40,228 nt of DNA from positions 1 through 40,228 of the forward strand of contig LRSR01012315.1 in assembly GCA_001579985.1 (NCBI GenBank), written 5' to 3'. A program made the position numbers and the translations under genes. Below are positions 20,510-31,990 of this stretch, one piece after another; the stretch's first letter is position 1; every line of letters starts with the position of its first letter. The notes beneath the pieces are model-generated. The model searched no databases. It was not told the origin of the DNA and saw nothing but the letters and a program-made list of their open reading frames with translations. The stretch comes from Hypsibius dujardini (taxonomy: Eukaryota; Tardigrada; Eutardigrada; Parachela; Hypsibiidae).

Positions 20510-20650
20510 TGTGTTTGTCTGTCTGTCTCTCAACGTGCCTACCTGTCGATTTGTCTGTCTGTCTGTCTGTCTGTATGTCTGTATGTTTGCTGATGTGTCT
20601 TGTCTGTTTGTCTGACTGTCTGTCCATATGTTTGTATATCTGTCTGTCTA

Positions 20651-20684
<34 letters not shown>

Positions 20685-20690
20685 CCTCCT
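20510..20690. repeat. (TCTG)n microsatellite
   Basis: TCTG with TATG and TGTT variants over about 180 bp. Confidence 0.95.
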
Positions 20691-20698
20691 GTGTGAAG

Positions 20699-20761
20699 AT
20701 GTCAAACCGGACACCACACGATGCGAGAGAGCCAGCCGCACCGCAGCCAACTCCCCATGCG
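20699..20761 (+). other. candidate short first exon
   Basis: ATG at 20699 opens 21 codons (MSNRTPHDAREPAAPQPTPH and one more) ending at a GCG|GTAATA donor in phase 0. It is Pro/Ala-rich and has no motif. Phase 0 would fit the receptor's acceptor at 24178 but not 22753. Possibly chance. Confidence 0.2.
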
Positions 20762-20879
20762 GTAATATTATCATCACCTATTAAACCATATTTACTTAAT
20801 GCCTACATAGTCTGCCTATACATACATGCCTACCTACCTCTCTGCCTGTCTATCTGGCTGTCTCTCCGTCTCTCACCTG

Positions 20880-21815
20880 CCTTCATCATCATCATCATCT
20901 CCTCATCGTCGTATCTTTTAGCTCAGGTCAAATCGCCGCAAAGAGCGCAAAATCAGAGCGACCTGATGATGCCTGCCTCGCTCTCTCTATGGTCGTACCG
21001 TGATACACCGGCACTTGAGGATTACACGATATGACGGACCAATCCGAATCCGCAACCCTCGTCGACCGACGAAAAGGGCGGCCTCGAAAAATATTACCAC
21101 GACCAGCAGAGAGGTCTTCAGGCAGTCAGACAGACACTCAGACAGACAGACAGATGAGGGGCTCCGCCGACGATGTAATAGATGGGCGGTGCCTTTTTCG
21201 GAATAATAACAGTATATACGCCTCCTCTGCAACGGTACTGAGCATTTCTCGGACTCGGTGTGTGTGTGTGTGTGTGTATGATGGAGGTTCATTTTGAAAA
21301 GGAGACATTTTTCCGTGTGTCGGTCTGTCTCTGAGGAGAAAGAAATCTCACCACGCCTGACTGCTTGCTTGGTGGATCCACTTTGATTCGTTCTTCTGCA
21401 TTTTGTGTGTGTATACTAGTAATACTGCATATGTGTCTGTGTGTGAGCTGTTGATGGTACTACGTGAGAGACATGAGAAAAAAGTCATCTCTCACGACCT
21501 AGTGGCGCTTGTTGGCCGCAATTCCAATCTCCTCATTACGCACCCTGTTTGCATCGTGTTTTTTGCTGCTGCTGATTCTTCTTCTGTCTTTTATCGGAGA
21601 TCTCTTTCTCTCTCTCTCTCTCTACACGCTAATTGTGTGTTGCGTGTTTTATTTATTTCCTTGTGGATTTGTATTATTTATTTTATTATATTCGGCTGTG
21701 TGTGTGGATTACTGCTGCCTTGATTCGTGGATTGATTGATTAATTGATTGGGTGACTGATCTCGCAACGGGATTTGTCGGTTCGCGGTCCTGGGGATCGT
21801 TATTGTTACCCATTC
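20880..21815. other. mixed DNA upstream of the nuclear-receptor first exon
   Basis: It contains an acceptor-like ATCTTTTAG followed by a 35-codon frame ending at 21033, a short CAGA tract near 21125-21155, a (TG)n run at 21258-21279 and TTGATTGAT motifs near 21728-21750. The 5' UTR and promoter of the receptor are expected here, but no TATA box or initiator is clear. Confidence 0.35.
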
Positions 21816-21821
21816 TTACCG

Positions 21822-24800
21822 ATGATGTCATCGTGTAGGATGGTGGATATGCAGATGGGGATGAACTATCAAATGTTTCCAGGTGTGCGAAGGGATTCTT
21901 TAAATTTGCACCTCTGTTCCGTCCTGTCAGTCAGTTCGTGTCTATATTGCTTGTTTTCGGTTTTGACCCTCGACTTCATTTCTATTATACGATTGTGTCT
22001 GTCTGTCTGAATGTCGGTCTGTCTGTCTTTGTCTGTCTGTCTGTCTTTCTGTTTTTCAGCTGTCTGTCTGGCTGTCTGTCTTTATCTGTCTGTCTTTCGG
22101 GTTTTCAGTCTGTCTGAATGTCGGTCTATCTGTCTGTCTGTCTGTCTGTCTATCTGTCTGTTTGTCTGTCTGCCTATCTGTCTGTATGTCTGACCGTCTG
22201 CCCGACTGCTCAACTGCTTGCCCACCTGTTTGTCCAGTCGTCCTTTCGTTCAGGTCTGTCCTCATAATTTAGCGAGCAACAGTCTGACTGAATACGTCTG
22301 GCACCTCTGCCTGTGTGTTAAAAATTAGCGTTCTGACGGGCCTTCCTGGCCGATTGCGATATCGACTCACACTTGGTACTAGTTGTTGAGTTTATAAAAT
22401 ATGTTAACATTGCGATGTTTAAATTTGAGTACAAATTAAGCACTTATTAGCGAGTGATCAACAGATTTGCTAAACTTTATTTCATTCAAAAAACAAGTCC
22501 GTAATTTTTTAAAGCCGGTGTTTCAAATCCAATTCGGATTCATTTAAATCACATCTGATTTAAGCTTTATATCTTATGACTGGAAAGCTTATCGTAAATG
22601 AAATAGTAAATCAATAAAAAAGTAATATTTATAACATATAATGAATTGATTGATTGCCTTGATTGATTGCCTTGTCTTGATTGGTTATTTTCAGACGAAA
22701 AATAGAATTTTTATTTTATTTTAATTTTAATTATCTTTTCCTGTCATTCCAGGCAACAGTGGTCATCTGAACGGCCTCGGGCCTCCCCTTAACGGCGGCG
22801 GATTGATCTCCGCCAGCGGTAACGGCAACAACCAAGGCAACAGCGGAGCTCCCATCATCAGCAGCTCCCACATCATTCCCGACACCACCAACAGTATGGC
22901 CTACGGTGGTGTGGCCGCCTACCCCCCAGTCTGCTCGTCCTACTCTGTCGGCAATCTCACACAGTTCACCATGAACACGCCCAGTCAGTGCCTGGTGTGC
23001 GGGGACACCAAGTCGCTGGGGAAGAACTACGGCGGATGGACCTGCACCGGGTGCAAGTCCTTCTTCCGTCGCTGCATCGAGAAACAGACGGTGCCGCGGT
23101 GCAAGTACGGCGGCCACTGTGAGATTGACCTCTTCATGCGGAGAAAGTGTCCCGAGTGCCGGTTGAAGAAGTGCTTCCACATTGGCATGCGGATGGACCT
23201 GGTGGCGCGGGACGACCCCGCCACCAAGGGCGCCGACGACGGGGAAAATGTATGAACGAACAACGGCATTTTTTGTTGTGTTTGTGTAGTTGATTGATTG
23301 ATTGATTGATTGGTTCGTTGGTTTTTGGATTTTTATTTAGATTTATTTCGTATTTAATAGAATATTTAACAGAACGAACAAAGGCTGTGTGTGTGGTGGA
23401 TTGATTGATTGCGTGGTTCGTTGGTTTTGGCTTTTCATTTTTATTTCGATTTATTTCGTATTTATGTATGAACAAACAACGGGATTTTTTGTTTGCTGTG
23501 TGTATGTGTGTGGTGGATTGATTAATTGATTGGTTCGTTGGTTTTTGGATTTTTATTTAGATTTATTTCGTATTTAATAGAATATTTAACAGAACGAACA
23601 AAGGCTTTGTGTGTGTGTGTGTGGTGGATTGATTGATTGCGTGGTTCTTCGGGATTTTTTGTTTGCTGTGTGTGGTGGATTGATTGCTTGGTTCGTTGGT
23701 TTTTGGTGTTGATTTTTATTTCGATTTATTTCGTATTTATATATGTGCATATGTAAACGGTGGTTTGTGGCTCAAAAAGCGGTCTTTGATTTTAAATAAT
23801 ATTATATTTTATAATTCACATAAATAGAACTTAACATTGAAAAGCATTTTTTAAATCACCAAAACAAAGTTTAACTTTGGGTTATTAATTTAATAGAAAT
23901 GCTGAACACGCTTTATTTAAGTAACAGGAGAGTTTGTTTGCTGTATGGGTGGTGGCTTGATTGATTTGTTTGGTTCGTTCATTGGTGAAATTACTGTTTT
24001 GTTCCATTAATTGGAGCGTTTGTTCCTTTATCGGTTCGTTTGTAGTGGTTGTTCTGCCTGGCCCGTTTGGTTGATTGATTGATGAATCGCTGGATTTAAC
24101 CGAAAGTCAATCGTCATTGAAGTTGCTGATTGATTGATGTATTGCCCACGTTATATTGCTTAATTTTATCGTTTCAGGTAAAGCCGGTGGATCATCGGTC
24201 ACCGGGCTCGTCCCACTCCAGTCCGGCCCCGGCGACGGTAACGCAGTCCTCCTCAGCGACGTCCACATCAACCGGTGCAGCGGCGACCGCGGTGGCCGGG
24301 TCCCCGTCCGCGTCCCTCGTCTCCACCAACAGCTCCTGCGACGTGAGCCTGGCCTCCCTGCCCGAACTGCCGCATCAGCAGACGATAAAGATCATCACCT
24401 ACTACCAGGACATCTACGAAATACCGGGCAACGAGGAGATCGCCAAGCTCACCGGGTTCGCCTTCACCGGGGATGTGTCTTACGATAAGCAGCGGGGCTT
24501 TGAGCATTTCGCGGAATTGACCATATTAGCAGGTATGTTAATCGGTTGATCGGTTGATTGTGAGGAATCATCAATGCAAAACTATTTTAGATTTTTTTTT
24601 GGAATTTTCGATTAATAAGGCATACAGTCAAATAGGCAGATGTTCAAGCGGACAGATAAGATTTAAACAAACATTCTTCTGGCGTAGACAAAAAGATGTC
24701 TTGATGGATACGTCGGTGAGGGAGCATACAGACATCAATGCGCAGTTTCCTCTCTGTGAGGCAGACAGCCAGTCGGCGTTCGAAAACAGGAAGCAGTTAG

Positions 24801-25189
24801 ACAATTCGACTGGTAAACAATTCAGACATGTGTGCAGACATGCTTCGAGACAGGTAGACAGACAGACAGACAGACAGACAGACATGTCTGCAGTGATGAA
24901 TTGTGGCAATCAGTGGAGTGGCTGACATCAGGGCAGAGTGGCAGACAGACTGCATTATGTTTGGGCCGAAAGTAGACAGGAAAGTATGTAGGGTAGTGTA
25001 TTGTATCACCCGGTAAACAGACAGACAGTCTTTCAGACATTGGAAGCATGCATTGGCAGGCAGACAGGTATTGAGCCGGAAACAAATCCTCACTGTCTCA
25101 ACACAGGCAGGCAACAACCAGGAGACAGAAAAGCAGGTCGACAGACAGACAGACAAACAGACAGGCAAGCAGACAGACAGACAGACAGC

Positions 25190-25222
<33 letters not shown>

Positions 25223-26925
25223 TACAAAGTCGTGTAACCGTCAACCTATTCCTCAAAGTCACCAACCGCTTTTGAATTGAATTCTCATGAGACAGACATG
25301 TCAAAATTGACACCGTTTTCTGGGCCGCGTTCCGCGATGACGTCACACCGGCAACGATTTATTTACATTGCCAGTCCGCCCTGACCGTGTTATTTCAGGC
25401 CGTGGGACATACGGGTACACACACCGACGGAGAGAGAAAGAGAGAGAGAGTCCCATATTACTGGCAAAACCTCCCTCGACAGACTCTCAGGCAGGCAGAC
25501 CGGGAGACAGACAGGGACCCAGACACAGATGTTATGCTAAGTAGTTTGCAGTTTGGAAATTTAATAGCCAAGGGTTCGATAATATAATTGTGTGCCCTGC
25601 TCATATCTCCACCACGTAGACCCGCCTGCCTGTCTGTCTGTGCCTATATGTGTGTATACACAAGTCTTTGACGAACCCCAAATACCACCACGAGTACCCG
25701 ATAGGACCGGGGAGAAAGTAGGTCAGTAAGATATAGACATTCGGCTAATGGGCCTTGGCTTGTACCTCGTTCTGTGTGTGTGTTTGTGTGTGTTTTCTTA
25801 TGCAATTGCCACGGACCTTTGAAATCTCAGCAGAACGTGAAAGGAAGGCGAGACTCTGACTTCATCGGCGCGTTCGTTTCGGACTTAGACACAGCACGGC
25901 CCATTATACCAATGGCGAAGGCTACGGCAAGGAAGGAAACCGGATGGTTCGTTCTCTTTCGGCGAAGCGAAAGCAAAACAAAAGCATTTCATTCCTTACT
26001 ACTTCTTGCCTTGTCTTGCCTTGTCTCTCTCTGTGAGATGCTTATTTAGGTTACATTGTGTGTCTGTTTTTTTCTTCTGCGTGACTCGCTGTAGTACATG
26101 TCGTTGAGTGATGATGACTGCGTTCTTCGCGAATTTCGGTCAGTGGAGGGTCTCTTGGTCCATTTTCCAGTACACCGGACTCGCTGACGATGTCTGTCTG
26201 TCTGACTGTCTGACTGTGTGCTGGACAAGGCGGAGGAGGATGGTGATGATGAGCAGGCGATTGTTTTTCTCTTGTACGTTGCGCGCTTTGGTAGAGAGTG
26301 AAAGTTTCCGGCACGTTCGTTCTTCTTTGCGCCTTGTGGTGTGTGGTTCGTAAAGGGTCGAGAGTTTGAGACGAGTCGTGGACGAACGGACGAACGAGAC
26401 TGCCAGGCAAGTAGGCAGACAATCAGCCAGACATTAACAGACAGACATAGACAAGCAGACAAGGCTAGACACAGATGGACAGACAGACATACAGACAGAC
26501 AAACAAACAGACAGAAAAAAAACAAGATATTAATAGTGGGCCCGACTAGCTGTGACGCTATCTATCAGCGTTGCCCTGGGATATTTGTATCGATCCAAGT
26601 GCCTTTGAAATTTGACCAGACGGATCGCCATTATTATCAAGCGAGAGGAGTGGCACTAGGATAACAAATCCAGACCAAGTCAACGAGAGCACCACGACAT
26701 ACTTCCGATTCCAGCAACATCAAACCACCTCACCGGTCACCGTAGTTCGGTAGTAGTGCAAGTACTCTATCGTCGTCCTGATATCAAAACCATTCGATAT
26801 CGGGAAACGGAACGAACCCCACAAACTGCGCATGTCGGCGCTGTGTCTGGCGCCGACACCGATTCTCTTCGTCATCACAACAAGCATACAGAGAAATAGG
26901 CAGACAGGGAGAACTTCGGACGTGT

Positions 26926-26967
<42 letters not shown>

Positions 26968-29451
26968 TGGATGGATAGATAGACAGGCAGACAGACAGAC
27001 AGACAGATGGATAGATAGACAGGCAGACGGACTGACAGTGAGGCAGGCAGGCAGATAGATATATAGATACACAGGCAGAGAGCCATTCAGGCAGGTAGGA
27101 GACACTCAAAGAATGATTAGAATAGCGAAGAAAGTGGTCCATTTTTTGTCTGCTTTCCTCTCTCGCTGTACCTGTTCCTTTTGATAACATTTTTTTCTCG
27201 CCAGAAAGTGACAGTGGACCTGATGTGGGAAGATTGTATCTGTGAGCGAAGTCGGGGAAAGGGTCTTCGCGTGTATATTGTCGATTATGGGACAGAGTGG
27301 GATGAATTGATTGTTGAGTAATCGGTAATGGGTCGTACTTCTACCGAGAGATCTACACCACACACAGACACACGACATGACCACATCCGAAGATACAATG
27401 CACTTATGTCAACACAGTTTTCGCCTGTGTACAACGACGAGAATGTCCACATATCTGCACTATAGGCATGCCATTTAGGAATTGAGGTTGTCCGGCACTA
27501 CACGCGCGCGTATACCGAAACCGATAGGAAAGTCGCGCGCATCGGAGGCGCTGTCTGTCTCTCGGTGATGCGGTGTGACTGCGGGTTTTTGGGTCAGGAA
27601 GACACTCAAACAAACACGGCACTTTGGTCGGGGTGCGCGCACTTTCGAGGAGGAATGCTTGGGTCGCGGGGTATATTATGTCACTCTGAGAAGGGTGCCT
27701 GGTTGAACGCTCTGATTTTTTCGGGGCATGTATCCATGAAGCTGGAGAGATAGACAGGCAAGCAAACAGAGACAGGCAGACACAGACACACAAACATACT
27801 AACCGACAAACAGACAGGCAGCACAAAGACAGACAGACAGACAGACAGACAGGCAAGCGGCTAGGCAGGCAGGCAGGCAGACAGACAGGCAGGCAGGCAG
27901 CGGCTAGGCAGGCAGGCAGACAGACAGACAGATAGGGTGTATCCCATCCTAATCTTTACGTTGATTGATTGATAATCTTGTATGTGAGTTCTATGGGCTT
28001 GATATACGGCCTCTTGTTCCGACCGGATATTCATGGTTATGGGATGTCCGCTATATAAATATACCGCATTGAGAGGGTTTTTACTGTGGGAATAAATTAT
28101 TTTCGTTGATTTAGGTTAAGTTATTTACGAAACACAGTACACACACATGATACAACACAAGTAGTCAATTGAGTCGCGATTAAGGCGTTTCGGTTCGATT
28201 CGGCCTGTTGCGTTCGCGCGCTAGCTACTACGCCGTGGGATTTTTAATGATCATTTATTTCTATTTGCCGCGGTTTTGCGAGTTCCATTTAGTTTAACGG
28301 CCGCAAATTAGGCACACACGCTCAGTTTGATAATTTTGGTGTCTGACAAAATAGGTCTTCAGCTTACCGTTGGAATATTTGTAATTAAATTATATTTTAC
28401 AGCCTAAATAAGTTTATTAGTGGAAAATTCTGAATTGTTTTATTATTTTATTTTATTATTTTCTTTAAATGTTTTAAAGGCCTTTTTTGACATTTTGGTG
28501 TTGATTTTGGGCGGCGAATTACGTTCCGACTTTGCGAAATCATGCTCTTGAATAATTTGCATATTTTTCCTCTCTTTGCAGTGCAATTAGTTGTCAGATT
28601 CGCCAAGCAGCTGCCGGGCTTCGACACCATTGATCTACAGGACCAACTGATCCTCCTGAAGGAGAGCTCTGTGGAGGTGCTCCAGCTCCGGACAGCGCGG
28701 CGCTACGACTTCAACACTGACAGTATCCTTTTCTCTTCCAATCACGCCATCAGTCGTGACTGCTACAAGAGCGTCATGATGTCTAATTGCGTACGTATCT
28801 GCCTGTCTGTCTACTTGTCTGCCTGTCTGTCTGAAGGCCAGTCTGTATGTCTGTTTGTATGACTGTCTGTCTGCCTGTCTGTTTACTTGTTTGCCTGTCT
28901 GTCTGCCTGTCGGTCTACTTGTCTGCCTGTCTGTTTGAAGTCCAGTCTGTCTGCCTGGGTGTCTGCCTGTTTGTCTGCCGCGTTAATGATTCAACCTTCT
29001 ATTTGCTTTGCCTTTTTACGCTCCCGGAATCGGCTTAATTCCTGTCTGTATACATTGTCTGTGTCTGAATCCGGAATTCGCTGTCCAGTTTACGTGTCTT
29101 TTTCCCCGTTTATAGGCACACAGTATTTATAACTTCTGCCGGCACGTAGTGAGCCAAAAAGTGGACAACGTCGAGTACGCCCTCCTCACCGCCATGGTGA
29201 TCTTCTCCCCGCGGCCGGACCTGCAGAACCTCCCCGCGGTCCTCAAGTGGCAGGAAATGTACCTGGAGATCTTTCAGGACTACGTGAAGATGCGTCGCAC
29301 CAACGAGCCGCACGCCCTCGCACGGCTCCTGATGGTGCTGACCAAGCTGCGTTCCCTCGGGTCGGACTTCAACGAGATGCTCTTCTCGCTGAAGCTGGAG
29401 AACCGCAAACTCCCCCCGCTGCTGGGCGAGATCTGGAACAGCTATCAATGA
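21822..29451 (+). CDS. EcR: EcR/LXR-group (NR1H) nuclear receptor with divergent DNA-binding domain
   Basis: Exons 21822-21882, 22753-23249, 24178-24532, 28582-28790 and 29116-29451 join with matching phases (1, 0, 1, 0) into 1458 nt, 485 residues plus stop. The first exon is short and less certain; an in-frame TGA lies upstream. The zinc-finger domain starts at C100 and carries CEIDLFMRRKCPECRLKKC in the second finger, as in ecdysone receptors. The ligand-binding domain (about residues 250-485) shows IKIITYYQDIYE (helix 1), VQLVVRFAKQLPGF, LLKESSVEVLQLRTARRYD, KVDNVEYALLTAMVIFS and a terminal KLPPLLGEIWNSY corresponding to the AF-2 helix. These match EcR best, with LXR/FXR next. It should act in the nucleus as a ligand-controlled transcription factor, in EcR's case as a heterodimer with RXR. 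Odd points: the P-box reads CTGCKS, not the usual CEGCKG, and finger 1 has 14 rather than 13 residues between its cysteine pairs. The hinge is Ser/Thr/Ala-rich. The symbol is a group assignment; it may be a divergent paralogue. Confidence 0.9.
22000..22200. repeat. (TCTG)n microsatellite in receptor intron 1
   Basis: TCTG with CTTT, TATC and TCGG breaks, about 200 bp. Confidence 0.95.
22380..22735. other. AT-rich end of receptor intron 1
   Basis: A+T-rich intron DNA with a TTGATTGATTGCC cluster at 22641-22685 and the pyrimidine-rich acceptor tract before 22753. No gene is seen. Confidence 0.6.
23250..23745. repeat. ~216-bp tandem duplication beginning at the intron 2 donor
   Basis: The sequence from the donor (ATGTATGAACGAACAACGG) recurs at 23464 as ATGTATGAACAAACAACGG. 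A block beginning TTGGTTCGTTGGTTTTTGG and ending ACGAACAAAGGCT occurs almost identically at about 23310-23387 and 23530-23606. A third, partial copy starts near 23646. GATT-type short repeats and GTGTGTGG separate the blocks. Confidence 0.85.
24810..24885. repeat. (CAGA)n microsatellite in receptor intron 3
   Basis: CAGA units with a pure core at 24859-24882. Confidence 0.9.
25010..25225. repeat. (CAGA)n microsatellite in receptor intron 3
   Basis: CAGA/GGCA units; the pure core spans about 25138-25222. Confidence 0.95.
25338..25345. promoter_or_regulatory. perfect CRE palindrome TGACGTCA
   Basis: An eight-base perfect CREB/ATF site in receptor intron 3. A single site of this length can arise by chance in 40 kb. 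Confidence 0.25.
26400..26520. repeat. (CAGA)n microsatellite in receptor intron 3
   Basis: CAGA with TTAA and AACA breaks, ending in an A run. The stretch 25400-26400 between tracts holds short GAGA and TCTG runs and no supportable gene. Confidence 0.9.
26885..27105. repeat. (CAGA)n / GATGGATA microsatellite
   Basis: A pure CAGA core at about 26925-26967, followed by a repeated GATGGATAGATAGACAGGCA composite unit. Confidence 0.95.
27755..27935. repeat. (CAGA)n / GGCA microsatellite upstream of receptor exon 4
   Basis: CAGA and CAGG tracts about 650 bp upstream of the exon at 28582. A GGCAGCGGCTAGGCAGGCAG composite is duplicated near 27855 and 27895. Confidence 0.95.
27940..28580. other. 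intronic DNA with TATA-like motif
   Basis: The last part of receptor intron 3. CTATATAAATATA at about 28050-28062 is a strong TATA-like string but is not followed by an ORF with a start. DNA from 28230 on is AT-rich and leads to the TTTGCAG acceptor before 28582. Confidence 0.4.
28793..28980. repeat. (TCTG)n microsatellite directly after receptor exon 4
   Basis: The tract begins within a few bases of the GTACGT donor at 28791 and consists of TCTG, TGCC and TACT units. Two related ~50-bp sub-blocks contain GAAGGCCAGTCTG and GAAGTCCAGTCTG. Confidence 0.95.
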
Positions 29452-29752
29452 TCACCACGTCGACACACAACGCACACTGAGAGAGCGGTTGATTAATTGA
29501 TTGTTGATTGCAACGCGCATACGCGCACTTAATAACCCTTTGATTGATTGGCTTGATTGGACACTTTTTTCGGACCTCTCCCCGGTTGGAATTTTAGAAG
29601 TTTTACGCAAGTCCTCTCTCCTCCCGGTGGTCCCTCCCCCCGTCTCGCGGATGGACAGATGCGATAGTGGGCGAACGGGGGAAGAATTTACGTGTCGCGC
29701 TGGCTCTCTTTTTGTGCGGGACCGCGAACTTGACTGTACATTCGGGGGATGT

Positions 29753-29783
<31 letters not shown>

Positions 29784-30378
29784 TGTTTCTTTCTTGTGGT
29801 GGTAACACTTTTACAACCTTTTTTTTAATTTACAAGAAATTCCTGTTGCCTTTTTTTAATTTTACTGATATCTCTATTTGATGGAATGTTTCATTCTGTT
29901 TTGTTTCTCGCTTTCCCTGCCTGTCTGTATATGTTATAAGCTTGATATGCGCCGGAAGACTTTGACCAGCTTTTGGACTGCCTCAGCGTTTATTTTATCC
30001 CGACTGTAGCCTCTCTTTCTCTCTCTCTCTGTCTCTCTCTCTTCTTTCTCTCATTTTGGTGTTTTATTTGGGGTAATACGTGGCGGAAGTGAGTGACGGA
30101 ATTGTGTACAGAACAATGTCTGCATCCAAGTCAGGCCTTTATCCCCTGGTGTCGCCATATACAGGTGTCGCCATCTATGCTAACTGGTGGCGCCATCTAT
30201 AGTACACTGTATATCTGCTCCCGGGTTGCTGTTTTGGAGAGATTATTCTGTGAAAGTATCTGGTGAAGAGAGTCTGGATTCTTTTTTCTCGTGGCTACAA
30301 CGGTGTGTGAAAATGTGATTCACCTTCCTTACGAGGGAATGTCTGACTTGGAGAAAATGGTGGCAAAATTGCGGTGAA
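29452..30378 (+). other. probable 3' UTR / downstream region of the receptor gene
   Basis: No ORF with splice support. It contains TTGATTGATTG motifs, a (TC)n run at 29754-29775 and another at 30012-30045. The AATAAA at 30379 would end the transcript. Confidence 0.4.
30148..30199. promoter_or_regulatory. three clustered GGTG(T/G)CGCCAT sites
   Basis: GGTGTCGCCATATA, GGTGTCGCCATCTA and GGTGGCGCCATCTA start at 30148, 30164 and 30186. On the minus strand the third reads TAGATGGCGCCACC, resembling bilaterian CTCF core motifs and partly YY1 (ATGGCG). Factor identity is inferred. Confidence 0.35.
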
Positions 30379-30384
30379 AATAAA
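30379..30384 (+). terminator. poly(A) signal AATAAA, receptor gene candidate
   Basis: The first AATAAA after the receptor stop codon, about 930 bp downstream. Distance and strand fit, but usage is not shown. Confidence 0.4.
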
Positions 30385-30539
30385 GTGAAATTTTGTCGTT
30401 GCGGATATGGAGTATGTGCAAAATACTTTTTAGTAAGCGCACCACCGGACAATGCCCATCCTGATTGATGGGTCGTTTCTGGTGGACCAGATGGAAAAGA
30501 GACTGCCGACGCTAACAGACGGAGACGTGTTAGGCAGAA

Positions 30540-31145
30540 TAGCAGGCAGGCAGGCATACAGGCAGGCAGGCAGACAGACAGGCAGACAGGCAGGCAAGCA
30601 GGCAGACAGACAGACAGACAGACAGATTTCTTCATCTTGTTGTCTGCCTGTCTAGTTCATTGTCTGTCTGCAAGTCTGATGGTTTATCTGCCTGTCTGGT
30701 CAGTTGTTTGTATTTTAAATGCTCGCCGGTCTATCGGTTCGTCTCGTCAGTTGATTGCCCATCAGCCTGGATATTTATCTTGTTGTCTGACTGGCTAGTT
30801 CATTGTCTGTCTGGATGTCTGACGGTTAATCTGTTTGTCCTGTAAGGTTACAATCTGTCTGCCTGGTTAGATGTTTGTATGCCTGCATGCCTACCGGTGT
30901 ATTTGTTCTTCTGGTTGGTCGATTGTCTGCCAGCTTGAATATTTCTTTCATTGCCTGGCTGTGTGACCGGCAAGTTTACTGTCTGCCTGCTTGTGATTTG
31001 TCTATCTGAATGTCTCTCAGCCTAATTGTCTGTCTGGTTTAAATGACTGCCTGCGTATTTGTGTATGTGTGTGTGTTCGTCTGCCTTGCCAGTTGGCTGC
31101 TTGTTTGTCTGTTTTCTGTTGATCTGCCTGTGCCTCCGTCGTTCT
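30540..31145. repeat. adjacent CAGA then TCTG tracts
   Basis: GGCA/CAGA units at 30540-30625 are followed after about 20 bp by TCTG/TGCC units decaying to about 31145. The junction is complementary and could fold into a hairpin. Confidence 0.85.
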
Positions 31146-31725
31146 GTTTATCTGCTCCTAAAAACGAGCGAACTCAAATCGACAAAAACAGACATCGATA
31201 ACATGGCGCTGCCCTTCAGACGTGTTTCCTGTTAAATATTTTTGTTTCGTCTGTTATTTTGTCCTGTATTTCCTGCGGACCGGTCAAATATGTATAATTT
31301 TACTCTTAACTCTGGCTTTAGTTCTGCTGATTTTTGGGGAACCGAAATCGTTAAATCTCCAAGAGATTCTGTAAGTTTCCCGTCGAGAAATAAGTTTGTA
31401 CCTTAGACACTGATGTTTATTTTTACCGTACGCTGCGTTGAGAGCCACCGAGCTTTGGGCGATGTCCACGTCACAGAACGGAAGAACGGTCTCGGGGCGT
31501 TCACCTCGATCGCGCCTCATTGTATCAGTCGAGTAACTTGTGCTGTTGCGCCGGTGGGCATCGAATGGTTTCATGGAGAAGTGCAGCGCGCTGTTTCTGA
31601 TGCTGTGAGTTGGATTGCACATTCTAAAAACTTTCGCCACGGCTTGTGGAATACTACTTTCTTTGAGGAATATCGTAAGCATACTTTATCTGATTGTTCC
31701 TCCTGTTTTTCTGCATCTGGGCGCT
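31146..31725. other. non-repetitive intergenic DNA
   Basis: Overlapping frames of 130-190 codons on both strands (31284-31682 minus, 31413-31982 plus) have no recognised motif or splice support. This could hold upstream exons or promoter of the glycosyltransferase gene. Confidence 0.35.
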
Positions 31726-31726
31726 C

Positions 31727-31990
31727 TCTGTCTGTCCTGTCTGTCTGTTTGTCTGTCCTGTTTGTCTGTTTGTCTGTTTGTCTGTCTGTCTTTCTGTCTT
31801 TCTGTCTGTTTGTCTGTCCGTCTGTCTGTCTGTCTATCTGTCTGTCTGCCTGCTTGTCTGTCTGCCTGTTTGTCTGTCTAACTGGTTTCCTCGGTAATAA
31901 CCGCCTGCCTCGGATTAGTCGGCTATTTTTCCAAGAAATTGCATGTCTGTCTGCCTGTTTGTTTGACTGCCTGCCTGCCTAACAACCTCA
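31727..31990. repeat. (TCTG)n microsatellite
   Basis: TCTG, TGTT and CTTT units with one break near 31885-31945. Confidence 0.95.

Noticed and set aside
22731-23180. Minus-strand ORF of 149 codons across the receptor DNA-binding domain
   Set aside because: It is antisense to an unambiguous zinc-finger coding exon.
24156-24507. ORFs in other frames over receptor exon 3, and likewise at 29110-29480
   Set aside because: GC-rich coding exons leave alternative frames open; the in-phase EcR-like frame explains the sequence.
26046-26525. Minus-strand 159- and 123-codon ORFs in receptor intron 3
   Set aside because: They start in a CAGA tract and overlap in two frames; the non-repeat portion has no recognised motif and no splice signals were convincing.
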